DNA of 64,000 nt. Source: DASSUW01 sp963844405 (GTDB taxonomy: Bacteria > Actinomycetota > Thermoleophilia > Solirubrobacterales > Solirubrobacteraceae). Below the pieces are notes generated by a model. That model ran no database searches. It worked only from the letters and a program-made list of their open reading frames with translations, and had not been told where the DNA came from. A program made the position numbers and the translations under genes. The DNA lies in assembly GCA_963844405.1 (NCBI GenBank), contig CAWJNZ010000004.1, positions 558,001 through 622,000 on the forward strand. Direction: 5' to 3'. Shown here piece after piece: positions 1-7,690 of the stretch (position 1 is its first letter; every line of letters begins with the position of its first letter).

Positions 1-477
1 AGCTCGCGGCCGATGCCCGCGGGCGGCGAGGACGAGCCCGAGCGGGCCGAGCTCCTGATCGGGCTGCCCGCCGACTGGCCGCTCGACCGCGAGTCGTGGG
101 AGGACGAGAGGCACTACTGGCCGATCCGGATGCTGAAGACCCTGGCGCGGATGCCGCACGAGTACGGGTTCGCGCTCGGTCACTGGCACACGGTGCCCAA
201 CGGCGACCCACCCGAGCCGTACGGCCCCGGCACGAAGCTGTGCTGCGCGATGCTGGTCCCGCCGCGCACGACCCCGGACGAGTTCGACGGGCTCGAGACG
301 CCCGACGGTCTCGTCCAGTTCATGGCGCTCTGGCTGCTGCACCGCGACGAGATGGAGGTCAAGCTCCAAGCGGGCTCCGAGGCGATCGGCAGGGCGCTCT
401 TCAATGCGGGAGTCAACGAGGTCGTCGAAGCCGACCGGCGCAGCGTCGTGAAGAAGAAGCGCTTCGGGCTCTTCTAG
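1..477 (+). CDS. SUFU-domain protein, 5'-truncated by window edge
   Basis: The open frame runs from the first base of the window, so the N-terminus is probably outside. An ATG at 13 could start translation, but the in-frame residues before it (SSRP) and the following MPAGGEDEPE look like the interior of a SUFU (suppressor-of-fused-like) domain. The stretch from ELLIGLPADWPL through DERHYWPIRMLKTLARMPHEY to GHTVPNG-like HWHTVPNGDPPEPYGPGT is the typical bacterial SUFU core. Bacterial SUFU proteins often act as immunity proteins or stand-alone proteins of unknown role; no toxin is visible here. The gene ends in KKKRFGLF and its stop overlaps the convergent stop of the next gene by 4 nt. Confidence 0.75.
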   Translation, partial: SSRPMPAGGEDEPERAELLIGLPADWPLDRESWEDERHYWPIRMLKTLARMPHEYGFALGHWHTVPNGDPPEPYGPGTKLCCAMLVPPRTTPDEFDGLETPDGLVQFMALWLLHRDEMEVKLQAGSEAIGRALFNAGVNEVVEADRRSVVKKKRFGLF

Positions 478-1004
478 AACCGGCCGCGGCGCACGGCGCC
501 GGCGGTCCGCAGGTAGCGGAACTCGTCGCCGTCGCCGTCCTCGATGTAGCCGGTGTCCTCGACCTGGTCGTCGGAGTCGCGAGCGTCGCGGATCCAGCGC
601 GCGCCCGGCAGGTCGGCGAGGCCGGCCGCCTCGTCGAAGAGGCGCATCGCGTCGGCGTCGAGCTTCTCGGCGCTGCGGCGGTGCAGCGGCGCGACGAGCT
701 GCGCCTCGCCCTCGCCGCTCTCGTCGGCCAGGCTCAGCGCCACCAGCCCGAGCACGAGCGGCCGCGGGCTCTCCAGCCGCACGGCGAGCGCGGCCATCCG
801 CTCGCTCCACGCGCACAGCAGGTCGGCGCGGTCGAGGTCGATCGCGTCGCGGAACTCGGACTGCCAGACCGGCGGCGCCGCCGTGAACGCCTTCACGGCG
901 CGGCCGATGCGCGAGTCCGCCGCACATGGGATCGGCCGCTCGTAGTAGCCCTCGTGCCGCGGCAGGTCGAGGGTGGCGAGTGCGTCGCTGGTCTCCATGC
1001 CCAT
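474..1004 (-). CDS. hypothetical protein, 176 aa
   Basis: I do not recognise a family. The protein is soluble and acidic with an alpha-helical look: a basic/aromatic N-terminus (LDLPRHEGYYERPIP), a middle helix rich in Leu and Ala (LCAWSERMAALAVRLE), and an acidic C-terminal stretch (RDARDSDDQVEDTGYIEDGDGDEF). There is no signal peptide or membrane segment. The ATG at 1004 is the first start in frame; ATG at 998 is equally possible. It converges on the SUFU gene and is separated from the isochorismatase-like gene, transcribed in the same direction, by about 30 nt, so it could be the promoter-distal gene of that operon. Confidence 0.55.
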   Translation of the reverse strand: MGMETSDALATLDLPRHEGYYERPIPCAADSRIGRAVKAFTAAPPVWQSEFRDAIDLDRADLLCAWSERMAALAVRLESPRPLVLGLVALSLADESGEGEAQLVAPLHRRSAEKLDADAMRLFDEAAGLADLPGARWIRDARDSDDQVEDTGYIEDGDGDEFRYLRTAGAVRRGRF

Positions 1005-1036
1005 ACTCAGTCAATCATGCCCGGTCGACGTTCGTC

Positions 1037-1651
1037 CTAAGGCATGATTCCGGGGCGATGGCTTTCGCGCAGGCCGGCGAGGGCCTCTGAGAGCGGCACC
1101 ACGTCGCCGTACTTCGCCTCGATGTCGAACAGGTTCGCGTCGTGCGCGGCGAGCCAGCGGTCGCCGACGCACTCGCGCGGGACGATCGGCGCGAGCCCGT
1201 GCTGGACGGCGTCGACCACCGTGGCGCGGACGCAGCCCGACGTGCTGGCGCCGCACACGACGAGCGTGTCGCAGCCGGTCAGGATCGAGGCCAGCGGCGT
1301 GCCGAAGAACGCCGACGCGAACGCCTTGGCGAGCACCGGCTCGTCGTCGCGGCGCCCGAGCCGCGCGTCGACCTCGATCCAGCGCGACCCCGGCCGCAGC
1401 ACCCTCAGCGCCGGGACCTTGCGCAGGAGCACGGCGGCGGCGCGCTCGTTCGCGTCGTCGTACACCACGGTGGTGAAGAGCACGGGCACGCCCGCCTCCC
1501 GCGCGACGTCGAGCAGCGCCCGCGTCGACTCGACGACGGCGTCGAGGTCGGAGCCCAGCGGCGACGAGGGGTCGGTGAACCCCTCCAGCAGGTCGACGAC
1601 GAGCACGGCGGGACGCGACCCGAAGCCCGCGCCGCCGCCGAAGCCCTTCAC
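1037..1651 (-). CDS. isochorismatase-fold cysteine amidohydrolase (N-carbamoylsarcosine amidase-like)
   Basis: A 204-aa isochorismatase-superfamily hydrolase. The catalytic triad of the family is visible: Asp in AVLVVDLLEGF near residue 18, Lys in LAKAFASAFFGT in the middle, and the nucleophile Cys in VVCGASTSGCVRATVVDA. In this superfamily N-carbamoylsarcosine amidases, nicotinamidases and ureidoacrylate amidases share this triad. The start is a GTG overlapping the stop of hyuB (GTGA), which implies translational coupling. Lying directly behind hyuA/hyuB, a role in hydrolysing an N-carbamoyl amino acid released by the ATP-dependent hydantoinase is the natural inference; the exact substrate is not shown by sequence. 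Confidence 0.85.
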   Translation of the reverse strand: MKGFGGGAGFGSRPAVLVVDLLEGFTDPSSPLGSDLDAVVESTRALLDVAREAGVPVLFTTVVYDDANERAAAVLLRKVPALRVLRPGSRWIEVDARLGRRDDEPVLAKAFASAFFGTPLASILTGCDTLVVCGASTSGCVRATVVDAVQHGLAPIVPRECVGDRWLAAHDANLFDIEAKYGDVVPLSEALAGLRESHRPGIMP

Positions 1652-3561
1652 GGGTGCCCGTTCCCCTCGGAGACCTCCGCCTCCCACGCCGCGCGCACCC
1701 GTGCGCGCGCCGCGTCGGGCGCCTCGAGCGGCGACCAGCGAAGCGGCGTCGCCGGCTGCGGCGGCTTGAGCCCCGTCTCGGCCTCGCAGTTCGCCACCGC
1801 GTCGGCCAGCTCGGGCCCGAAGTCGAACGCCTTCGCCTCGCCACGCTCCTCGCGCTGCCGCGCCCGCTCGGCCTCGGTGGCCTGCGAATCGCCCACCACC
1901 ACCCCGTACGCGGACCGCGCCTTCTCCGGCGAAACGAGCCCGAACGCCACGTCGCGCTCGACCCACTCGGCGGGCCGGTCGAGCCGGTCCTTCCAGCCGC
2001 CCCCGCCCGCGGTCCGGTAGATCAGCATGTCCCCGGCGTGCACTTCGACCTCGTCGACCTTGGCCGGCAGCACCTGCTCGGAGCCGTCCGCCCGCCGCAG
2101 CAGCTTCGTCGAGCGCTCGCCCGGCTCGCCGCCGAGCACGCCCCACGGGCGCGTCAGCCAGCGGTCGTCGTGGATCGAGACGTGGCCCGGCTCGAGGTAC
2201 ACGTAGCGCTTCTCCACCCCGTTGCCGCCGCGGTGGAAGCCCGCCCCGCCGCTGTCGGTCACCGTCGTGTAGCCGTCGATCCGCAGGGGGTAGTAGGCCT
2301 CGAGGTACTCGGTCGGGATGTTCTCGAACAGCGGCCACCACGAGTGGCCGTCCATGCCGTCGCCGATCGGCCGCCCGGGGATGCCCCCGTAGAGGATCTC
2401 CATGGCGTAGAAGAACTCGCCGTCCTCCTTCCAGCCGCTGTAGAGCATGTACGGCGAGGTGCCGTAGCCCGCCGCGGTGTTGAGCTCCGGCGCCTGCTTG
2501 CAGAGCGCGCCGCCGAGGACGTCGAACAGCCGCGTGAGCCCGTGCGTGCGGCAGCCGAGCGCCGCCGGGTAGCGCGGGGCGAGCAGGCACCCCTCCGGCA
2601 TCACGACGTGCAGCAGCGGATAGAAGCCGTCGTTGAAGAGGATCTGGGGGTCGTTGACCATGATCAGGTAGACCCCGATGAACATCTTGAACATGCCCTC
2701 GGAGAGGTAGAAGTTGATCGGGCCGAGGGCCTGCGGGTCGGTGCCCGACCAGTCGAACCAGGCGTGCTCCCCCTCACGCCAGATCGTCAGCTTCATCTTG
2801 TAGGGGCCGTTGCCGAGGCCGTCGTCGTCGATCCAGTCCTCGAACGACTGCGGCTCCTCGGGGATCGCAGCGAGGATCAGCTTGCGCATCGCCTCGTGCG
2901 TGCGGTCGAGCAGCGCCTGCAGCGCGGCGAGGTAGACGTCCTTGCCGAACCGCTCGCAGAGCCCGATCACGCGCTTCTCGCCGGCGCGGCAGCCGGCGAC
3001 GATCGCGAACAGGTCCGCCCGGTTCATCTGCGGCAGGCGGACGTTGTTGAGGATCAGGCGCAGGATGTCCTCCTGCACCTCGCCGCGCTCGACGATCTTC
3101 AGCGGCGGGATGATGATCCCCTCCTCGAAGACCGTGGTCGCGCCCGTGGGGAGCGAGCCCGGCAGTCGGCCGCCGGCGTCCATCTGGTGGCCGAACTGGC
3201 TCGACCAGCCGACGATCTCGTCCTCGAAGAAGATCGGCATCAGCACGAGCCAGTCGTTGGTGTGCGAGATCGACGCCGAGCACTTGTAGGGGTCGCTCGT
3301 GAGGATCACGTCACCCGGGTAGATGCCGCGGTCCCACTCCTCCATCATCTTCGAGATGTAGGCGCCGAACTGGCCGACGACCATCCGGCCCTTGGGGTCG
3401 GTGATCATCGGGAACTCGTCGTGCTGCTCGCGGATCACCGGGCTCATGGCGCTGCGGAAGAGCACGGCGTCCATCTCGAAGCGGGCGTGGCGGAGGGCGT
3501 TCTCGATGATGTCGAGCGTGATCGGATCGATCTTCAGGTCGGGGATCTGGGCGACCCTCAT
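1648..3561 (-). CDS. hyuB: hydantoinase/oxoprolinase B subunit (HyuB-like)
   Basis: A 637-aa HyuB-family protein, the partner of HyuA in ATP-dependent ring-opening enzymes (N-methylhydantoinase, 5-oxoprolinase, caprolactamase) and related to acetophenone/acetone carboxylase subunits. It begins KIDPITLDIIENALRHARFEM, with the family blocks MSPVIREQHDEFPMI, VILTSDPYKC, SHTNDWLVLMPIF and the C-terminal Gly-rich FHRGGNGVEKRYV and YRTAGGGGWKD. It starts at an ATG overlapping the hyuA stop (ATGA) and ends overlapping the amidohydrolase start. Length is normal. The two subunits are separate here rather than fused. Confidence 0.92.
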   Translation of the reverse strand: MRVAQIPDLKIDPITLDIIENALRHARFEMDAVLFRSAMSPVIREQHDEFPMITDPKGRMVVGQFGAYISKMMEEWDRGIYPGDVILTSDPYKCSASISHTNDWLVLMPIFFEDEIVGWSSQFGHQMDAGGRLPGSLPTGATTVFEEGIIIPPLKIVERGEVQEDILRLILNNVRLPQMNRADLFAIVAGCRAGEKRVIGLCERFGKDVYLAALQALLDRTHEAMRKLILAAIPEEPQSFEDWIDDDGLGNGPYKMKLTIWREGEHAWFDWSGTDPQALGPINFYLSEGMFKMFIGVYLIMVNDPQILFNDGFYPLLHVVMPEGCLLAPRYPAALGCRTHGLTRLFDVLGGALCKQAPELNTAAGYGTSPYMLYSGWKEDGEFFYAMEILYGGIPGRPIGDGMDGHSWWPLFENIPTEYLEAYYPLRIDGYTTVTDSGGAGFHRGGNGVEKRYVYLEPGHVSIHDDRWLTRPWGVLGGEPGERSTKLLRRADGSEQVLPAKVDEVEVHAGDMLIYRTAGGGGWKDRLDRPAEWVERDVAFGLVSPEKARSAYGVVVGDSQATEAERARQREERGEAKAFDFGPELADAVANCEAETGLKPPQPATPLRWSPLEAPDAARARVRAAWEAEVSEGNGHP

Positions 3562-5537
3562 GACTGCCCCTCCGGTCGGATGAGGATGTTGAAGAAGCGG
3601 TCGACCTCGGCCTCGTAGCCCTCGAGCACGACCGTCGTGGAGTCGAACTCGGTGATCACGGCCGGGCCGGAGAGACGGTTCCCCGGCTGCAGACTGCTGC
3701 GCTCGTAGATCGGGCCCTCCGATCCCGGGTCGGGGCCGTGGAGCTCGCCCTCCGGCAGCTCGGGCTTGGGCCGGTCGCCGGTGCCGACCGCGCGCAGGTT
3801 GACGATCTCCGACGGCGTGTCCGGCATCCGGAAGCCGTAGAGCTGCTCGTGCAGCTCGTTGAAGCGCTCGTCGAGGTCGTCGCCGATCGCCACCGGGATC
3901 TCGTAGCCCTGGCCGTGGTAGCGCATGTCGGCGTGGAACTCGACCGCGCCGTCGATCCCCTCGGCGTCCATCCACTCCCGCGCCCGGCCCTCGAGCTCGG
4001 CCAGGATGCCGTCGATCTCCTCCTTGGTCGCCTCGGTCGTGAGGCGGATCAGCGTGCGGGCGAACTCGTTGCGGAAGTCGGCCACCAGGTCGCCGAGCGC
4101 GCACAGCAGGCCCGGCGAGGGCGGCACGATGACCGGGAACGAGCCCATCAGCTCGGCCACCGCGTTGGCGTGCAGCGGGCCGGCGCCGCCGAACGCCACG
4201 AGCGCGAACTCGCGCGGGTCGTGGCCCCTTTGCACGCTGATCACGCGCAGCGCGCCGGCCATGTTCTCGTTGACGATCTTCAGGATCCCCTCGGCGGCCT
4301 CCTCGGTGCTCAGACCCATGGCCTCGGCGATCGTCGCCACCGCCGTGCGGGCGGCCTCGACGTCGAGCTCCATCTCGCCGCCGATCAGCCTCGGCGGCAG
4401 GTGGCCGACGACGACGTTGGCGTCGGTCACCGTGGGCGCCGTGCCGCCGCGCCCGTAGGCGGCCGGCCCCGGCTCCGCGCCGGCCGACTCCGGCCCCACC
4501 CGCAGCGCGCCGGTCAGCTCGGGCACGTGGGCGATCGAGCCGCCGCCGGCGCCGACGGTGTGCACGTCGATCGACGGGATCTTGATGCGGAACTGGCCGA
4601 TCGTGGTCTCGCGGCCGATCGTCGGCTCGCCCTCCTGGCAGAGCGAGACGTCGGTCGACGTGCCGCCCATGTCGAAGGTGAGGATGTTCGGATAGCCGGC
4701 CCGCGTCGCGACGTGCAGCGCGCCCGCCACGCCGCCGCTCGGCCCGCTCAGCACGCCGTAGACGGGGTTGCGGGCGGCCTCGGCGGGCGTCATCACGCCG
4801 GCGTCGGAGCGCAGGATGTCGACATCGCTCTGCACCCCGAGGCCCTTCAGCGACGACTGCAGGCCCTCGACGTACGCCGACACGGTCGGCCGCACGTACG
4901 AGTTCATGCACGCCGTCAGCGTGCGCTCGTACTCGCGGAACTCTGGCAGCACGTCGCTCGACACGGTGACCGGGAAGCCGGGCTGGATGGCCTCGACGAT
5001 CTCGGCGATCTCGCGCTCGTGGCGGCCGTCGACGTAGGCGTTGATGAGGCTCACGGTGAGCGACTCGACGCCGCTGCCGATCAGCTCCCGCACGACCGCC
5101 TCGACCTGCTCGCGGTCGACCGGCACGAGCGTGTTCCCGCGCGCGTCCATCCGCTCGACGGCCTCGCGCGTGTCGGCCAGCGAGGCCGGCGGGTCGGGCT
5201 TGATCATGATGATCCAGCCGGCCAGCGGGCCCGGCGTCTGGGAGCGCGCGAGGTGGAGGATCTGGCCGAAGCCGCGCGTGGTGACGAGGCCGACGCGCGC
5301 GCCCTTGGACTCGAGCACCGCGTTGGTGGCCACCGTGGTCCCGTGGACGACGTTGCGCAGGGCTGCGGGCTCGATGCCGGCCTCCCCGCAGATCCGCCGC
5401 ACGCCGGCCAGCACGCCCTCGGACGGGTCGGTCGGGGTCGACGGCGTCTTGACCCGCCACTGGCGATGGTCCTCGTCGTCGACGAGGAACAGGTCGGTGA
5501 ACGTCCCTCCGACGTCCACTCCTAGCCGGTACGCCAC
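3558..5537 (-). CDS. hyuA: hydantoinase/oxoprolinase A subunit (HyuA-like)
   Basis: A 659-aa HyuA-type subunit with the actin-like ATPase fold. The N-terminal phosphate motif VDVGGTFTDLFLVDD is at residues 6-20, followed by GTTVATNAVLESKGARVGLVTTRGF, DMGGTSTDVSLC and GAGGGSIAHV. The GTG at 5537 is chosen because it directly precedes AYRLGVDVGG and has a strong GAGAGGAG ribosome-binding site about 5 nt upstream; the frame is open further upstream but without family similarity. Known enzymes of this group hydrolyse ATP to open hydantoin, N-methylhydantoin, 5-oxoproline or lactam rings together with HyuB. It follows the CoA-transferase gene by 16 nt. Confidence 0.92.
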   Translation of the reverse strand: MAYRLGVDVGGTFTDLFLVDDEDHRQWRVKTPSTPTDPSEGVLAGVRRICGEAGIEPAALRNVVHGTTVATNAVLESKGARVGLVTTRGFGQILHLARSQTPGPLAGWIIMIKPDPPASLADTREAVERMDARGNTLVPVDREQVEAVVRELIGSGVESLTVSLINAYVDGRHEREIAEIVEAIQPGFPVTVSSDVLPEFREYERTLTACMNSYVRPTVSAYVEGLQSSLKGLGVQSDVDILRSDAGVMTPAEAARNPVYGVLSGPSGGVAGALHVATRAGYPNILTFDMGGTSTDVSLCQEGEPTIGRETTIGQFRIKIPSIDVHTVGAGGGSIAHVPELTGALRVGPESAGAEPGPAAYGRGGTAPTVTDANVVVGHLPPRLIGGEMELDVEAARTAVATIAEAMGLSTEEAAEGILKIVNENMAGALRVISVQRGHDPREFALVAFGGAGPLHANAVAELMGSFPVIVPPSPGLLCALGDLVADFRNEFARTLIRLTTEATKEEIDGILAELEGRAREWMDAEGIDGAVEFHADMRYHGQGYEIPVAIGDDLDERFNELHEQLYGFRMPDTPSEIVNLRAVGTGDRPKPELPEGELHGPDPGSEGPIYERSSLQPGNRLSGPAVITEFDSTTVVLEGYEAEVDRFFNILIRPEGQS

Positions 5538-5553
5538 GGTCGCTCCTCTCTCG

Positions 5554-6744
5554 TCACACCACACCCTCCTCCCGCAGCCGGGCGAGCTCGGGCCCCTCGA
5601 CACCGAGCTCGCCCAGCACCTCCCCCGTGTCGGCCCCCACTTCCCAGCGCGCCCCATGCCGGATCGAGCCCGGCGTCTCGCTGAGCTTGGGGACCACCCC
5701 CGGGATCGTCATCTCGCCGTGCACGTCGTCCTGGTGCGCGACGAGCAGCCCGCGCTCGCGGAAGAAGTCGTCCTCGTAGATGTCGCTCGCGTCGTAGACC
5801 GCCGAGCACACGACGCCGGCGTCGTTGACCAGCTCGTCGAGCTCTTGCGCCGTGTGCTCGGCCGCGAACTCGGAGATCAGCTCGTCGAGCACGTCCTCGT
5901 TCTCGCCGCGCGCGTGATGGCTGTTGAAGCGCTCGTCGTCGCCGAGCTCGGGCCGCCCCATGAGCGCCGCCAGCCGCTTCCACAGCGTGTCGTGGTTGGC
6001 GGCGATCACCACCCACTTGCCGTCCTTGCTCCGGTAGACGTTGGACGGGGCGATGCGCGGCAGCCGCGGCCCGGTCGGCTGGCGGACGACGCCGGTCTTC
6101 TCGTACTCGACGACGGTCGACTCGAGCATCGCGAAGCAGGCGTCGGTGATCGACGCGTCGACCACCTGGCCCTCCGCGCCGCGCGCGTCGCGGGCGTAGA
6201 GGGCGAGCAGGATGCCCTGGAAGGCGGACTGGGCGGCCAGCGTGTCGCCGAGGCTGATGCCGCTGCGCGGCGGCGCCTGGTCGGGGTAGCCGTTGATGTG
6301 GCGCAGGCCGGCGATCGCCTCGCCGGCGGAGGCAAAGCCCGGGCGGTCGCGGTAGCGGCCGGTCTGGCCGTAGCCGGAGACGCGCGCGTAGATGACCCTG
6401 GGGCTCACGTCGCCGGGCCCCAGCCCCCACTTCTCCATCGTGCCCGGGCGGAAGTTCTCGACGATCACGTCCGCGGTGTTCGCCAGCTCTCGCGCCAGGT
6501 CCTGACCACGCTCGGTGCGCAGGTTGAGCGTGACGCTGCGCTTGTTGCGGGCGAGGATCGACCACCAGAGCGAGTGGTCGTTGTGCCGCAGGCGGCCCCA
6601 GTCGCGCATCGGGTCGCCGCCCGGCGGCGCCTCGATCTTCACGACCTCGGCCCCGAAGTCGCCGAGCAGCGTGCCGACGTAGGGGCCGGCGAGCAGCTGC
6701 CCGAACTCGACGACCCTGAGGCCGGCGAGCGGCGGCTCAGCCAT
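5554..6744 (-). CDS. CaiB/BaiF-type family III CoA transferase
   Basis: A 396-aa class III CoA transferase. Family features are the N-terminal LAGLRVVEFGQLLAGPYVGTLLGDFGAEVVKIE, GDPMRDWG, the block LNLRTERGQDLARELANTADVIVENFRPGTMEKWG, and VVDASITDACFAML, which contains the expected catalytic Asp region. The ATG at 6744 is preferred over the one at 6780 because MAEPPLAGLRV is the usual N-terminus; it then overlaps the GntR stop by 8 nt. Such enzymes move CoA between carboxylic acids (formyl-, carnitinyl-, succinyl-CoA). Its partner substrate in this hydantoinase operon is unknown; it may activate the carboxylic acid end product. Confidence 0.9.
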   Translation of the reverse strand: MAEPPLAGLRVVEFGQLLAGPYVGTLLGDFGAEVVKIEAPPGGDPMRDWGRLRHNDHSLWWSILARNKRSVTLNLRTERGQDLARELANTADVIVENFRPGTMEKWGLGPGDVSPRVIYARVSGYGQTGRYRDRPGFASAGEAIAGLRHINGYPDQAPPRSGISLGDTLAAQSAFQGILLALYARDARGAEGQVVDASITDACFAMLESTVVEYEKTGVVRQPTGPRLPRIAPSNVYRSKDGKWVVIAANHDTLWKRLAALMGRPELGDDERFNSHHARGENEDVLDELISEFAAEHTAQELDELVNDAGVVCSAVYDASDIYEDDFFRERGLLVAHQDDVHGEMTIPGVVPKLSETPGSIRHGARWEVGADTGEVLGELGVEGPELARLREEGVV

Positions 6745-7432
6745 CGTTCGCGCCGCCGACGAGGTCGTGGGCGGGCTCATGGATCACCCGCCACAGGAAG
6801 TCGCGGGCGCCGAGGATGTGCATCCGCATCACGGCCTCGGCCAGCTCGGGCTGCTTGGCGCCGAGCGCGGAGACGAGCTCGCGGTGGCAGAACAGCGACT
6901 GCGCGCGCTGCTCGTCGTTCGCCCAGAAGGCCGTCCGGAACTCGCGCGGGATGCCGGCCACCGCGCGCATCGCCGAGGTCAGCCGCGGCGACTGCGCGGC
7001 GTCGACGACGATCCGGTGGAACTCCTCGTTGTAGGCGATCTGGTCGGCCACCTTGGTGCCGCGCCGCTCGGCCTTGTCGCACAGCGCCCGCATCCGATCG
7101 AGCTGGTCGGGCTGGATCCGCGTCGCCGCCCGCGCGGCGGCGTGCGGCTCGATCAGCGCCCGGACCTCGTAGAGGTCGAGCAGGTCGGCGGGGTCGAACG
7201 AGCGGACGATCGCGCCGCGGTGCGGCTCGACGCTGACGAGCCCTTCGCGCTCGAGCATGAGCAGCGCCTCGCGGATCGGCGTCCGGCTCGTTCCGAACCG
7301 CTCGGCCAGAGCCTCCGCCCGCAGCCGCTCCCCGGGCCCGATCTCACCCTCGAGGATGGCCGCGCGGAGCGCGTCATGAACCCGGATCGCGCTCGTGGGA
7401 GCCTGGGCCGGGGCGGGCACGGTTGCATACAA
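6737..7432 (-). CDS. GntR-family transcriptional regulator, FCD (FadR-like) type
   Basis: A 231-aa regulator with an N-terminal winged helix (residues about 15-80: IRVHDALRAAILEGEIGPGERL, ERFGTSRTPIREALLMLEREGLV) and an all-helical FCD effector domain (DLLDLYEVRALIEPHAAARAA through NEEFHRIVVDAA, HRELVSAL, MRMHILGARDFL). FCD regulators usually respond to carboxylic-acid metabolites and repress adjacent catabolic genes. The start is uncertain: TTG at 7432 lies inside one of two operator-like decamers with a badly spaced GGAG; an in-frame GTG at 7420 is the alternative. It is the first gene of the minus-strand CaiB-HyuA-HyuB-amidohydrolase operon. Confidence 0.9.
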   Translation of the reverse strand: MYATVPAPAQAPTSAIRVHDALRAAILEGEIGPGERLRAEALAERFGTSRTPIREALLMLEREGLVSVEPHRGAIVRSFDPADLLDLYEVRALIEPHAAARAATRIQPDQLDRMRALCDKAERRGTKVADQIAYNEEFHRIVVDAAQSPRLTSAMRAVAGIPREFRTAFWANDEQRAQSLFCHRELVSALGAKQPELAEAVMRMHILGARDFLWRVIHEPAHDLVGGANDG

Positions 7433-7484
7433 AACTCCGCCGATAGGCGGGTGTCAAGCGTTCTCGGCGCCAGATTGCATGCAA
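7423..7484. promoter_or_regulatory. paired GntR/FCD operator-like palindromes
   Basis: Two almost identical decamers, TTGCATACAA at 7423-7432 and TTGCATGCAA (a perfect palindrome) at 7475-7484, lie 52 bp apart (about five helical turns) just upstream of the GntR gene. FadR/VanR-type GntR regulators bind palindromes of the form TTGTATACAA, so these are good candidates for autoregulatory operators of the whole operon. The proximal copy overlaps the presumed translation start. Confidence 0.6.
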
Positions 7485-7510
7485 CCGGTGGCGCCGGCGA
7501 ACGTCAACTG

Positions 7511-7651
7511 CGGCTGGGTAGGGAGGCGAGGGAGCCGGCCGCGCGCGGCTGTCCGCAAACGGCGAGGCGCGTTGGCGCTTTAGCGTCGATATGCGACGTC
7601 AAAGCGCCACCTACCGCGGCCGGCCGGCTCCCTCGCCTCCCTACCCAGCCG
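7511..7651. repeat. long inverted repeat (31-bp perfect arms) in intergenic space
   Basis: Arms at 7511-7541 and 7621-7651 are perfect inverted complements (both begin CGGCTGGGTAGGG when read outward-in). Inside them a second inverted repeat, GGCGCTTT at 7574-7581 with AAAGCGCC at 7601-7608, flanks a GTCG-N5-CGAC core. A short direct repeat CGAAGTTCGTCCC follows the right arm (from 7651) and recurs near 7679-7691. No coding sequence is credible here. It could be a mobile non-autonomous repeat, a cruciform or a transcript-end structure shared by the divergent-facing flanks. Confidence 0.75.
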
Positions 7652-7690
7652 AAGTTCGTCCCGCCGCCCCGCGCGCGGCGAAGTTCGTCC

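Noticed and set aside
1648..5460. Very long overlapping ORFs in alternative frames, including 1270-, 1229- and 1133-codon frames across the window
   Set aside because: High GC makes stop codons rare in shadow frames; these translations are Arg/Ala/Gly-rich and lack domain similarity except where they merge into a true gene.
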